From contig SHBF01000006.1 in assembly GCA_004212975.1 (NCBI GenBank), positions 1-38,517 on the forward strand: a stretch of 38,517 nt of DNA. Direction: 5' to 3'. A program made the position numbers and the translations under genes. The notes under the pieces were generated by a model. The model was not told the origin of the DNA, made no database searches, and saw only the letters and a program-made list of their open reading frames with translations. The stretch is from SAR86 cluster bacterium. Lineage in GTDB: Bacteria > Pseudomonadota > Gammaproteobacteria > Magnimaribacterales > D2472. Within the stretch, counting starts at the first letter, position 1, and each line of letters begins with the position of its first letter. Of the stretch, positions 29,779 through 38,517 are shown in pieces.

Positions 29779-30827
29779 ATCTTTTTGTAAGAAATCATAC
29801 TTGCTACTATCAGTAAAACTGAGGGAAGAATAATTCCTAAGATTGTCGTTAATCCATATGAAATAAATATACCTGATGATAAGTCTTGAATTAATTGATA
29901 TATAAAAGCTCCTACTACAGATACAACCACCCTATTTCCAATTGTAGAGTCTCTCAGTGAAGTGAATATAAATGACCCAAAAAATAATATTAAGATTAAA
30001 GATGAAATTGGTAAGAAAATTTTATTATAAAAGGACTTATCTATATGAGACTTAAATAAAATATCTTTCTTAATTGTGCTGCCATCAAATATCTGTCTAT
30101 AAAAATTTAGTTCAAATAATCCAAGATGTTTAATATTGCTAAAAGTAATTTTTGATTGAATTGGAATCTCAAAAAATTCAATATCCTTTTTATCAACATT
30201 ATCTATAAAACTTTTATATGTAGACTCCTTGTCAAAAATAATTTTATTGTTACTGATAGTTGCAACATCAGATTTTACAGAATAAATAACTTCTTTATCT
30301 TGAAGCTTAATAAAGTTAACGTTAAAAATTTTTTCATCTACGATGTTTTCAAAACCCAAAAATGAGTTTCCTGATTTAATCCAATTAATTTCATCTCCAT
30401 AATTTATTTCTTTATTTAATAGAATATTTCTTTCAGCTTCTTCGTTTACATATAATTTCCTAAACGCTATTTCGTCTAGTGCTAGCATTGATAAAACAAG
30501 AATTAGGGCTCCTATTGAACTTGTAAATACTATTTCAAGTGGAGACTTGCCTGCAGACCTCAATACATTAAGATTTCCCTCCTCATGAGACATTCCAAGC
30601 GAAAGCATTACTCCTAATAAACAAGCACCTTGAACAAAATCAAGTAAATTATGAGGCATTGAAAAAATTACATACTTCAATATGTGGAGGAAGGTGTAAT
30701 CTGATGAGTTTTTTTCTAGTTCAGAAATAAGAATAAATATTGAGTCCAATAATCCAAAAATCAATAAAATACTCAGTGAAAAATAAAATGATCTTTTTAT
30801 TAAATATTTATTAAATATCTTTATCAT
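29775..30827 (-). CDS. lptG: LPS export ABC transporter permease LptG
   Basis: FNKYLIKRSFYFSLSILLIFGLLDSIFILISELE; downstream of lptF. Start MIKIF at 30827 preferred to the tracked 30839. Confidence 0.88.
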   Translation of the reverse strand: MIKIFNKYLIKRSFYFSLSILLIFGLLDSIFILISELEKNSSDYTFLHILKYVIFSMPHNLLDFVQGACLLGVMLSLGMSHEEGNLNVLRSAGKSPLEIVFTSSIGALILVLSMLALDEIAFRKLYVNEEAERNILLNKEINYGDEINWIKSGNSFLGFENIVDEKIFNVNFIKLQDKEVIYSVKSDVATISNNKIIFDKESTYKSFIDNVDKKDIEFFEIPIQSKITFSNIKHLGLFELNFYRQIFDGSTIKKDILFKSHIDKSFYNKIFLPISSLILILFFGSFIFTSLRDSTIGNRVVVSVVGAFIYQLIQDLSSGIFISYGLTTILGIILPSVLLIVASMISYKKI

Positions 30828-31996
30828 CCTAGCACCCATAAAAAAATTAAAAATATTAATAAAGATATAAAAACTCTTACAAAATTATTATTAAAGAATG
30901 TATAAATAGTTCGAATATTAGTATTTAAATTTTTTCTAATTACTAAAAATATTGCAAATAACAAAAAAGTCAGGTGCACATACCAGATATTGTTTTGAGA
31001 GGAGGTTAAGCTTCCATCAAAAGAGTCTCTAGCCAAAATCAATAAGCTTAAATATAGTATGTATATAAAAATAGATGGTACTAATACGGAAAGTCTTCCT
31101 TGCCGCGGTTCTACTTTGGAAAAATTTACAGCAAAAATTAATAGAATAAAAATTGTTAATGGTATGGATAAATTCCACTGGTTTTGAGATTTTGAAGACT
31201 TGATTGAAAAATCAAATAATTTACTAAATGATAACCCTGAAATAGAGTTTTTAGAATTATCAACTGGAATAGATAACTCTCCAAAATATGAAACTAAAGA
31301 TGAACTTTGATTAAAAATATCTTGATATAAAACTCCATCTTTAAAATCTAAGTCCATCTTTGAAGACAAATCTTCGTATTCAAGTTTTTCTGAGATAATT
31401 AAAGACGAGTAGTTATCATTTGGCATAAAAATAACTACGTCCTCTAAAATATTACTTTTTTTGTCTTCGATATAAATAAATCCTTCATTTTCATTAAAAG
31501 AAAATAATTCATTTGGTTTGACTGATTCAAACTGCTCTTGAATTGTGTCTTGAGTAAGAATCTCTTTGGATAATTCTTTCGTATAAGGCGCTATATATAC
31601 ACTTAGGGATAATGTTATAAAAAAGAAAACAATTGATTGTGGAAGTAAATATCTTATTAGGTCATTATTAGAAAGACCTCCTGCAAAGTAGCCATAAATT
31701 TCTCTATCTGAATATAATCTACTAATTGTAATTACAACTCCTAGAAAAAAAGATAATGGTAATAATAATGTTACAAAGTCTGGGAACCTTAGTATTACTA
31801 CTTTGAAGATAAGGCTAGGGTCGATTAGGCCCTCGGATGCTTGCTCAAAATAACCAACAAACCTTGAGCCAACAACCAAAAAAAAGAAAATTAAAAAAAC
31901 TCCAGTTGAAGACAGCAGAACTTCAAGATTTAAGCTTTTTAAAAGAATGTTCTTTTTATATATGCCTTGCGAACTCTGATGCATTACAATAAACAT
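30824..31996 (-). CDS. lptF: LPS export ABC transporter permease LptF
   Basis: GSRFVGYFEQASEGLIDPSLIFKVVILRFPDFVTLLLPLSFFLGVVITISRLYSDREI; divergent from pepA as in other gammaproteobacteria. A downstream ATG (MHQSSQ) may be the true start. Confidence 0.9.
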   Translation of the reverse strand: MFIVMHQSSQGIYKKNILLKSLNLEVLLSSTGVFLIFFFLVVGSRFVGYFEQASEGLIDPSLIFKVVILRFPDFVTLLLPLSFFLGVVITISRLYSDREIYGYFAGGLSNNDLIRYLLPQSIVFFFITLSLSVYIAPYTKELSKEILTQDTIQEQFESVKPNELFSFNENEGFIYIEDKKSNILEDVVIFMPNDNYSSLIISEKLEYEDLSSKMDLDFKDGVLYQDIFNQSSSLVSYFGELSIPVDNSKNSISGLSFSKLFDFSIKSSKSQNQWNLSIPLTIFILLIFAVNFSKVEPRQGRLSVLVPSIFIYILYLSLLILARDSFDGSLTSSQNNIWYVHLTFLLFAIFLVIRKNLNTNIRTIYTFFNNNFVRVFISLLIFLIFLWVLG

Positions 31997-32030
31997 CTTA
32001 CCAGTATTGAATTAAAAAGGAGATATTAAA

Positions 32031-33578
32031 ATGACATATAAAGTTCTGAACAATATAACTCTAAAAAATGTTAGCGATGGAGTTTTATCTAATGTATTAA
32101 CCGAGTTGCTTGTTATTCCAGTTAATAAAAAGATATTCGCTTCTACTGAGTTTAAAGAATTAGATAAAAAATCTAATGGTTATATCTCTAGATCAATTAA
32201 AGATTCAATTAGTCCCTCTAATCAAAATCATCTTATCTCTTCATTAGGAGGGGTTAAAGCAAAAAAAATTCTTCTTATAAATGACCTCAATGAAAAAGAT
32301 GACATATACCTATGGTTGAACAAGTATAAATACATTGCAAAAATTGCAAATTCAATTGGTTGTAAAAATCTTGCGGTACTTGATGGTCAAAATTACCCGG
32401 AAGGTAAAGATAAGTTTTGGTTTCTAGAAACAATCTCAAGATCTATTGAATCAGGAGCTTATATTTTTTCTACAACAAAAAATAAAACAGCTAAAACTGA
32501 AAAAATTGGTAAAGACATAATTTCAAGCCAAGTTTCGTTAAGAAATGTCACCATAATTACTGCAAAGCTATCTTCATCTGATACCAAAAAAGCAAAAATT
32601 GCTGTTGCACGAGGATTTTCAGTTGGCGAAGGAGTAAATACTGCTAAACATCTTGGTGATTTGCCTGCAAATCATGCAACACCAAAACTTATAGAAAAAA
32701 TAGTAAAAAATACTGTTAAAAATTACTCAGGTTTAAAAGTTAAATCACTTAATGAGAAAGATCTTGCTAGATTAAAAATGGGCTCTTATCTGAGCGTATC
32801 GAAGGGAAGTGATGAACCTCCTCGAATGATAATCATTGAATATAACGGCGGCAAAAAAAATGAAAAGCCAGTAGCCTTAGTTGGAAAAGGTATTACTTTT
32901 GATACAGGTGGTATTTCGTTAAAGCCAAGTTCTGGTATGGATGAAATGAAATGGGATATGTGTGGAGCAGGAACGGTTTTTGGTGTTATGTGTTCGCTGG
33001 CAAGAATTAAAGCAGACGTAAATGTGGTTGGTATTATGGCATGTGCTGAAAATATGCCTTCTGCTAGAGCAACAAAACCAGGAGATGTAGTAACTTCTAT
33101 GTCAGGTCAAACAATTGAAATTCTTAATACTGATGCAGAAGGAAGATTGGTTTTGGCAGATGCGTTGACATATGTTGGAAGATATAAGCCTTCCTATGTA
33201 ATTGATATGGCAACACTTACTGGTGCTGTAGTGATTGCCTTAGGAAGTCATGCTAGCGGCGTTATGGCAAATAACCAGTTTCTTGCTGATAAGATAATTG
33301 AGTCTGGTGAGGAAACTGGTGACAGAGCATGGCAATTACCATTATGGAATGAGTATAAGTCTTGTACAAAAACTAATTTTGCTGATTTAGCAAATATTGG
33401 TGGTGGTAGAGAAGCAGGTACAATTCATGCTGCTGCATTTTTATCAAAGTTTGCAGAAGACTTTAAATGGGCGCACATGGATATTGCAGCCTCTGCATGG
33501 TCAAGTTCTCCAAAAGGTGGAACTGGAAGACCTGTTCCTTTGATATGTGACTTAATATTAAATAAAAAACTTAAATAA
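32031..33578 (+). CDS. pepA: Leucyl aminopeptidase (M17)
   Basis: 515 aa; VGKGITFDTGGISLKPSSGMDEMKWDMCGAG, NTDAEGRLVLADALTY. Confidence 0.97.
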   Translation: MTYKVLNNITLKNVSDGVLSNVLTELLVIPVNKKIFASTEFKELDKKSNGYISRSIKDSISPSNQNHLISSLGGVKAKKILLINDLNEKDDIYLWLNKYKYIAKIANSIGCKNLAVLDGQNYPEGKDKFWFLETISRSIESGAYIFSTTKNKTAKTEKIGKDIISSQVSLRNVTIITAKLSSSDTKKAKIAVARGFSVGEGVNTAKHLGDLPANHATPKLIEKIVKNTVKNYSGLKVKSLNEKDLARLKMGSYLSVSKGSDEPPRMIIIEYNGGKKNEKPVALVGKGITFDTGGISLKPSSGMDEMKWDMCGAGTVFGVMCSLARIKADVNVVGIMACAENMPSARATKPGDVVTSMSGQTIEILNTDAEGRLVLADALTYVGRYKPSYVIDMATLTGAVVIALGSHASGVMANNQFLADKIIESGEETGDRAWQLPLWNEYKSCTKTNFADLANIGGGREAGTIHAAAFLSKFAEDFKWAHMDIAASAWSSSPKGGTGRPVPLICDLILNKKLK

Positions 33579-33588
33579 TAAATAAGTA

Positions 33589-35808
33589 ATGGACAAAAGG
33601 TACAACCCTACTGAAGTTGAGGAAAAGTGGGTTGAAATTTGGTCGAATGAGGTAGTATCAAATAAAAGTTCAAAGGAATCTTTTTCACAGGTAATACCTC
33701 CGCCAAATGTTACGGGAACTCTCCATATGGGCCACAGTTTCCAATATGCGATTATGGACTTTTACACCAGATATAATCACATGTCAGGTAAGAAAGCTCA
33801 TTGGCAAGTTGGCACTGATCATGCTGGAATTGCAACTCAGATGGTTGTGGAAAATAATCTCTCCAAAAAAAATATTGATAGAAAAGATCTTGGCAGGGAA
33901 AAATTTCTTCATGAGGTATGGAAATGGAAAGATTTTTCAGAAGAAAAAATACAATCTCAAATCAAAAGATTAGGCTCAACTGTAGATTGGAACAAATATA
34001 GATTTACTCTTGATGATAAATTTTCTAAGGCTGTTAACAAAGCATTTGTTGATCTTTATAGAAATAAAAAGATTTACAGAGGATATAGATTAGTAAATTG
34101 GGATCCATCTCTTAAAACTGCTGTTTCAGACCTTGAAGTGGTGAGACAAGAAAAAAAAGGAACCATATGGTACATAAAATATCCCATAGATAGTTCTGAT
34201 AAATTTATTACAGTAGCAACAACAAGACCTGAAACTCTTTTTGGCGATATGGCCATTGCAGTAAATCCAAATGATGAAAGATATAAAGATCTTATTGGCA
34301 AATATGCTCTATTACCTTTTGTTGAGAGAAAATTACCAATTATTGGTGATGATTATGTTGATATGGAATTTGGTACTGGTTGTTTAAAAATAACACCGGC
34401 TCATGACTTTAATGATTATGAAATAGGCAAAAAATATTGTTTACATGAGAAAGATAACAAAGTTTACATTTCTAAAAATATCAACGACTTCAAGCCAATT
34501 AATATTTTTAATCAAGATGCGTGGACAAATAATAATGTACCGAAACTATTTGAAAATTTAGATAGATTTAAAGTAAGAAAATTAGTCATAAAAGAATTAA
34601 CTGAGTTAAAACTCCTTGAAAAGGAAGAGGAATATGACGTGAGCATACCGAGAGGTGAGCGTTCAAATATTGTAATTGAGCCCAGATTGAGTCATCAATG
34701 GTATGTAAAGACTTCTGAAATGGCAGAGAAAGCTAATATGCAAGTTAAAAAAGGAAACATTAAATTTCATCCCAATAACTGGATAAAGACCTATTTTAAT
34801 TGGATGGATAATATTGAGGATTGGTGTATAAGTAGACAAATTTGGTGGGGTCACAGAATTCCAGCTTGGTATGATGATAATGGAAATATTTACGTTGGTG
34901 AAAATGAACAAGATGTAAGAAATTATTACAAACTTGATGCAATAGATCTTAAGCAAGATGAGGATGTTTTAGATACATGGTTCTCATCAAGTCTTTGGCC
35001 ATTTGGATCTCTTGGTTGGCCAGAGAAAACAGACGATTTTAAAAGTTTCTTTCCAACTTCTCTTCTAGTGACAGGTTTTGACATTATATTTTTCTGGGTA
35101 GCTAGAATGATAATGATGAGTATTGAATTTACTGGAAAAATACCTTTCAAGGATGTGTATGTTACTGGTCTTATCAGAGATGAAAATGGTCAAAAAATGT
35201 CAAAATCTAAGGGAAATATTATTGATCCAATTGACTTAATATATGGTATTTCAATTGAAGATCTTGTTGAAAAAAGAACATCAAATTTGATGCAGGAAGG
35301 TATTGCTGAAAAAATTGAAAGGAAGACAAGAAAACAATTTCCTAACGGAATAGAATCATATGGCACAGATGCACTAAGAATGACATTTTATTCTTTGGCT
35401 ACTCATACAAAAGATATTAGTTTTGAATTTGGAAGACTAAAAGGATTTAGAAATTTTTGTACCAAAATGTGGAATGCTGCAAGATTTATTGATGGATATC
35501 CAAATGAAAAAGATAAATTTAAAGCAGAAAACGATCATGATAAATGGATATATGACGAGTTTAGTAAAGCCAAAAAACAAATAAATAAAAATATTTCCGA
35601 TTACAGACTGGATTTTGCTGTTAATGAAATATATGAATTCTTTTGGAATAAGTTTTGTGATGTTTATATCGAACAATGTAAGAAAAGTGGAGAAACATCA
35701 AATTTAAGACCGCTCCTAAAAGAAATTCTTCAGTTAGTGCATCCATTTGCCCCATTTATTACTGAGGAAATTAATACTATTTTATTTGATGAAAGGATAA
35801 TTACTTAG
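33589..35808 (+). CDS. valS: Valyl-tRNA synthetase, C-terminally short (739 aa)
   Basis: PPPNVTGTLHMGHSFQ (HIGH), WQVGTDHAGIATQMVVE, DWCISRQIWWGHRIPAWY, QKMSKSKGNIIDP (KMSKS); ends at HPFAPFITEEINTILFDERIIT. Confidence 0.95.
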   Translation: MDKRYNPTEVEEKWVEIWSNEVVSNKSSKESFSQVIPPPNVTGTLHMGHSFQYAIMDFYTRYNHMSGKKAHWQVGTDHAGIATQMVVENNLSKKNIDRKDLGREKFLHEVWKWKDFSEEKIQSQIKRLGSTVDWNKYRFTLDDKFSKAVNKAFVDLYRNKKIYRGYRLVNWDPSLKTAVSDLEVVRQEKKGTIWYIKYPIDSSDKFITVATTRPETLFGDMAIAVNPNDERYKDLIGKYALLPFVERKLPIIGDDYVDMEFGTGCLKITPAHDFNDYEIGKKYCLHEKDNKVYISKNINDFKPINIFNQDAWTNNNVPKLFENLDRFKVRKLVIKELTELKLLEKEEEYDVSIPRGERSNIVIEPRLSHQWYVKTSEMAEKANMQVKKGNIKFHPNNWIKTYFNWMDNIEDWCISRQIWWGHRIPAWYDDNGNIYVGENEQDVRNYYKLDAIDLKQDEDVLDTWFSSSLWPFGSLGWPEKTDDFKSFFPTSLLVTGFDIIFFWVARMIMMSIEFTGKIPFKDVYVTGLIRDENGQKMSKSKGNIIDPIDLIYGISIEDLVEKRTSNLMQEGIAEKIERKTRKQFPNGIESYGTDALRMTFYSLATHTKDISFEFGRLKGFRNFCTKMWNAARFIDGYPNEKDKFKAENDHDKWIYDEFSKAKKQINKNISDYRLDFAVNEIYEFFWNKFCDVYIEQCKKSGETSNLRPLLKEILQLVHPFAPFITEEINTILFDERIIT

Positions 35809-36256
35809 AGAGCATATACATTTGTATATGATCAATGTCATCTTCCAAGTAGATCTCGCCTCTTGCAATAAAGCCAAATCCTTCATAAAACTTTTTAAGC
35901 CTATGTTGTGCAGAAATAATAATTTCATGATTTGGATATTTCTCACTTAAAAACCTAATTCCAATATTTGTTATTTCTTTTCCAATAGATTTATTTCTCA
36001 TACCCTCCTCAACAACAATTCTTCCCATTGAGGCTCCTTTATATTTGATGTTCGGCGAAAAGGCTCTTAAGTAAGCTTTTAGTGTATTTTTTTCATCATA
36101 TCCAAGAAGATGAAATGCTTCTTGATCTGAATAATCTGCATCAATATATGGGCAATCTTGCTCCATGACAAAAACTTTTTGCCTTAAATTAAGAATTGCA
36201 TACAAATCATCGGTAGATAATTCTTTAAATGTCTTCCATAAATATTTAATCTTCAT
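35801..36256 (-). CDS. elaA: GNAT family N-acetyltransferase, ElaA-like
   Basis: 151 aa; ELSTDDLYAILNLRQKVFVMEQDCPYIDADYSDQEAFHLLGY, MGRIVVEEGMRNKSIGKEI. Confidence 0.85.
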   Translation of the reverse strand: MKIKYLWKTFKELSTDDLYAILNLRQKVFVMEQDCPYIDADYSDQEAFHLLGYDEKNTLKAYLRAFSPNIKYKGASMGRIVVEEGMRNKSIGKEITNIGIRFLSEKYPNHEIIISAQHRLKKFYEGFGFIARGEIYLEDDIDHIQMYMLSK

Positions 36257-36288
36257 TTCTACTAGTTAAAAAACCTATATATTGCATA

Positions 36289-36294
36289 TATAAT
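36289..36294 (+). promoter_or_regulatory. Putative -10 element upstream of gpx
   Basis: Consensus TATAAT 34 bp before the gpx ATG; -35 weak. Confidence 0.35.
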
Positions 36295-36327
36295 ACCCAA
36301 ACATTTTCGCACACATATAAAGCAATT

Positions 36328-36807
36328 ATGGAAACAATCTACAATTTTTCAGTTAAAGATGCTGATTTAAACGATGTCCGATTATCAGACTTTAAGAATC
36401 AAATTGTTTTGATAGTAAATGTTGCAAGTTATTGCGGCCTTACATATCAATATAAAGGCCTAGAGAAACTTTATAGAAAATATCAAAACAAAGGATTTGA
36501 GATTTTAGGTTTCCCTTGTAATCAATTTGCATTTCAAGAGCCAGGAACAAATGAAGAGATTCAAGAGTTTTGTGACACAAATTATGGAATAAGTTTCAAA
36601 ATAATGAATAAAATTAATGTCAATGGTAGAAAAACAGATCCTTTTTATAATTTTTTAAAAAAACAAAAACCAGGTGTAGCTGGCACATCTCAAATCAAAT
36701 GGAATTTTACAAAATTTCTTGTTAATAGAAGCGGTCAAGTAATAGAACGTTTTGGTCCTCAAGTTGAGGCAAGTGAAATAGAAAAAAGTATAGAAAAAAA
36801 TCTTTAG
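36328..36807 (+). CDS. Glutathione peroxidase family protein
   Basis: 159 aa; VNVASYCGLTYQYKGLEKLYRKYQNKGFEILGFPCNQFAFQEPGTNEEI, IKWNFTKFLVNRSGQVIERFGP; Cys-type active site. Confidence 0.93.
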   Translation: METIYNFSVKDADLNDVRLSDFKNQIVLIVNVASYCGLTYQYKGLEKLYRKYQNKGFEILGFPCNQFAFQEPGTNEEIQEFCDTNYGISFKIMNKINVNGRKTDPFYNFLKKQKPGVAGTSQIKWNFTKFLVNRSGQVIERFGPQVEASEIEKSIEKNL

Positions 36808-36808
36808 A

Positions 36809-37246
36809 TTAAATATCTAAACTCATAATCACCGCATCATCTGGATTATTTCCAGCATAATAATTTATTCTCAAGGCGTCTTGAACAAATTTATATTTTT
36901 TATAAAAAGATATCGCATTATAATTTTTTGATCTGACTTCTAAAAAAACTTTCTTTGCTCCTAGTACTTTCGATTGTCTTATTAAGGTATTCATCAAAAG
37001 ACTTCCAGCACCCTTTCTATGCCAACTTTTTATGACTGCTATGTTTAAGAGATGACATTCTTCTTTAACTAATGAAAAGATTGCAAACCCAATAAGATTA
37101 TTTTCATGTTTACATACAATAGAATTGTGGCCTACCTCATATGACGAAAAAAAATTTTTTTTTGACCACGGGGTTGGGTTAACTTCTTTCTCAATTTCAT
37201 ATGCGAACTCTAAATCAGACTGATCCATTAAAGAAATTTTGAGCAT
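36809..37246 (-). CDS. rimI: Ribosomal protein S18-alanine N-acetyltransferase
   Basis: GNAT fold; EVNPTPWSKKNFFSSYEVGHN, LLNIAVIKSWHRKGAGSLLMNTLI, FLEVRSKNYNAISFYKKYKF. Confidence 0.9.
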   Translation of the reverse strand: MLKISLMDQSDLEFAYEIEKEVNPTPWSKKNFFSSYEVGHNSIVCKHENNLIGFAIFSLVKEECHLLNIAVIKSWHRKGAGSLLMNTLIRQSKVLGAKKVFLEVRSKNYNAISFYKKYKFVQDALRINYYAGNNPDDAVIMSLDI

Positions 37247-37252
37247 AATTAA

Positions 37253-37702
37253 CTATATATTTAATTTTTGTTTGATTTGAAGCCAAAGCTCCTTTTTTGA
37301 ATCTTTGTTAGCTAGTAATAAACTTAATTTGGGAGCTATTATGTGTTCATCTTTGAAATCAAAATCACAAGAGATATTTCCAAAAATAATTATCATTTTT
37401 AGATCACTCATTTCTTCAAATTCACTACTTAAATCCTTGTTTGAAGAGTACCTAATTGTTTTAAAAACTTCCTCGCCATTATCAATTTTTGTTGAGCTGA
37501 ATATTGCAATCAATAAGTCTTGTTGTTCTCTAACAAAATTTTCGTAAGGTTTATCAAGTAATGCTAGAATGTGCCCCTTTTTATAGAAATGTAAGCTTTT
37601 TTTTTGAGATTGATCATTGCTTGATCTTAATGAATATCTTTTGATACCGATCTCTTTTAAGATAAGATTAGTTTTTATTTCTGGAGTGAGCATAAATAAC
37701 AT
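37253..37702 (-). CDS. holD: Divergent DNA polymerase III psi subunit (HolD-like)
   Basis: Position immediately 5' of rimI as in enterics; N-terminal LILKEIGIKRYSLR and C-terminal IIAPKLSLLLANKDSKKELWLQIKQ resemble the ends of HolD. True start may be ATG 37690 (MLTPEIK...). Confidence 0.55.
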   Translation of the reverse strand: MLFMLTPEIKTNLILKEIGIKRYSLRSSNDQSQKKSLHFYKKGHILALLDKPYENFVREQQDLLIAIFSSTKIDNGEEVFKTIRYSSNKDLSSEFEEMSDLKMIIIFGNISCDFDFKDEHIIAPKLSLLLANKDSKKELWLQIKQKLNI

Positions 37703-37721
37703 AATAACATTAACTTTATAA

Positions 37722-38517
<796 letters not shown>

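Overview
This 38.5 kb window is AT-rich and gene-dense. It looks like a chromosomal core region of a streamlined gammaproteobacterium; a SAR86-like marine lineage is plausible, but that is inference. It carries five conserved blocks: ispE(partial)-tRNAGln-prs-rplY-pth-ychF-tRNAMet; carA-carB-greA-rlmE-ftsH-glmM-tpiA-secG and tRNAfMet-rimP-nusA-infB-rbfA-truB-rpsO-pnp on the minus strand; map-glnD-dapD-dapE; lptF-lptG divergent from pepA-valS; and a right end with elaA, gpx, rimI, a cryptic holD-like gene and leuA (partial). I see no mobile element, CRISPR array, rRNA operon or phage module. The points most worth a second look are: (1) a tandem pair of divergent paralogous 73/76-aa glycine-rich hydrophobic proteins downstream of pnp, separated by a perfect 10-bp palindromic hairpin; (2) a valS ending about 190 residues earlier than typical bacterial ValS, with no remnant; (3) holC missing from its usual pepA-valS slot while a divergent holD-like gene is kept next to rimI; (4) a 42-aa lysine-rich ORF, absent from the supplied track, overlapping genes at both ends; (5) an initiator tRNA with U1:U72 instead of C1:A72; (6) tRNA-Leu(GAG) inverted relative to secG; and (7) six convergent gene junctions all compressed to between -23 and +5 nt.
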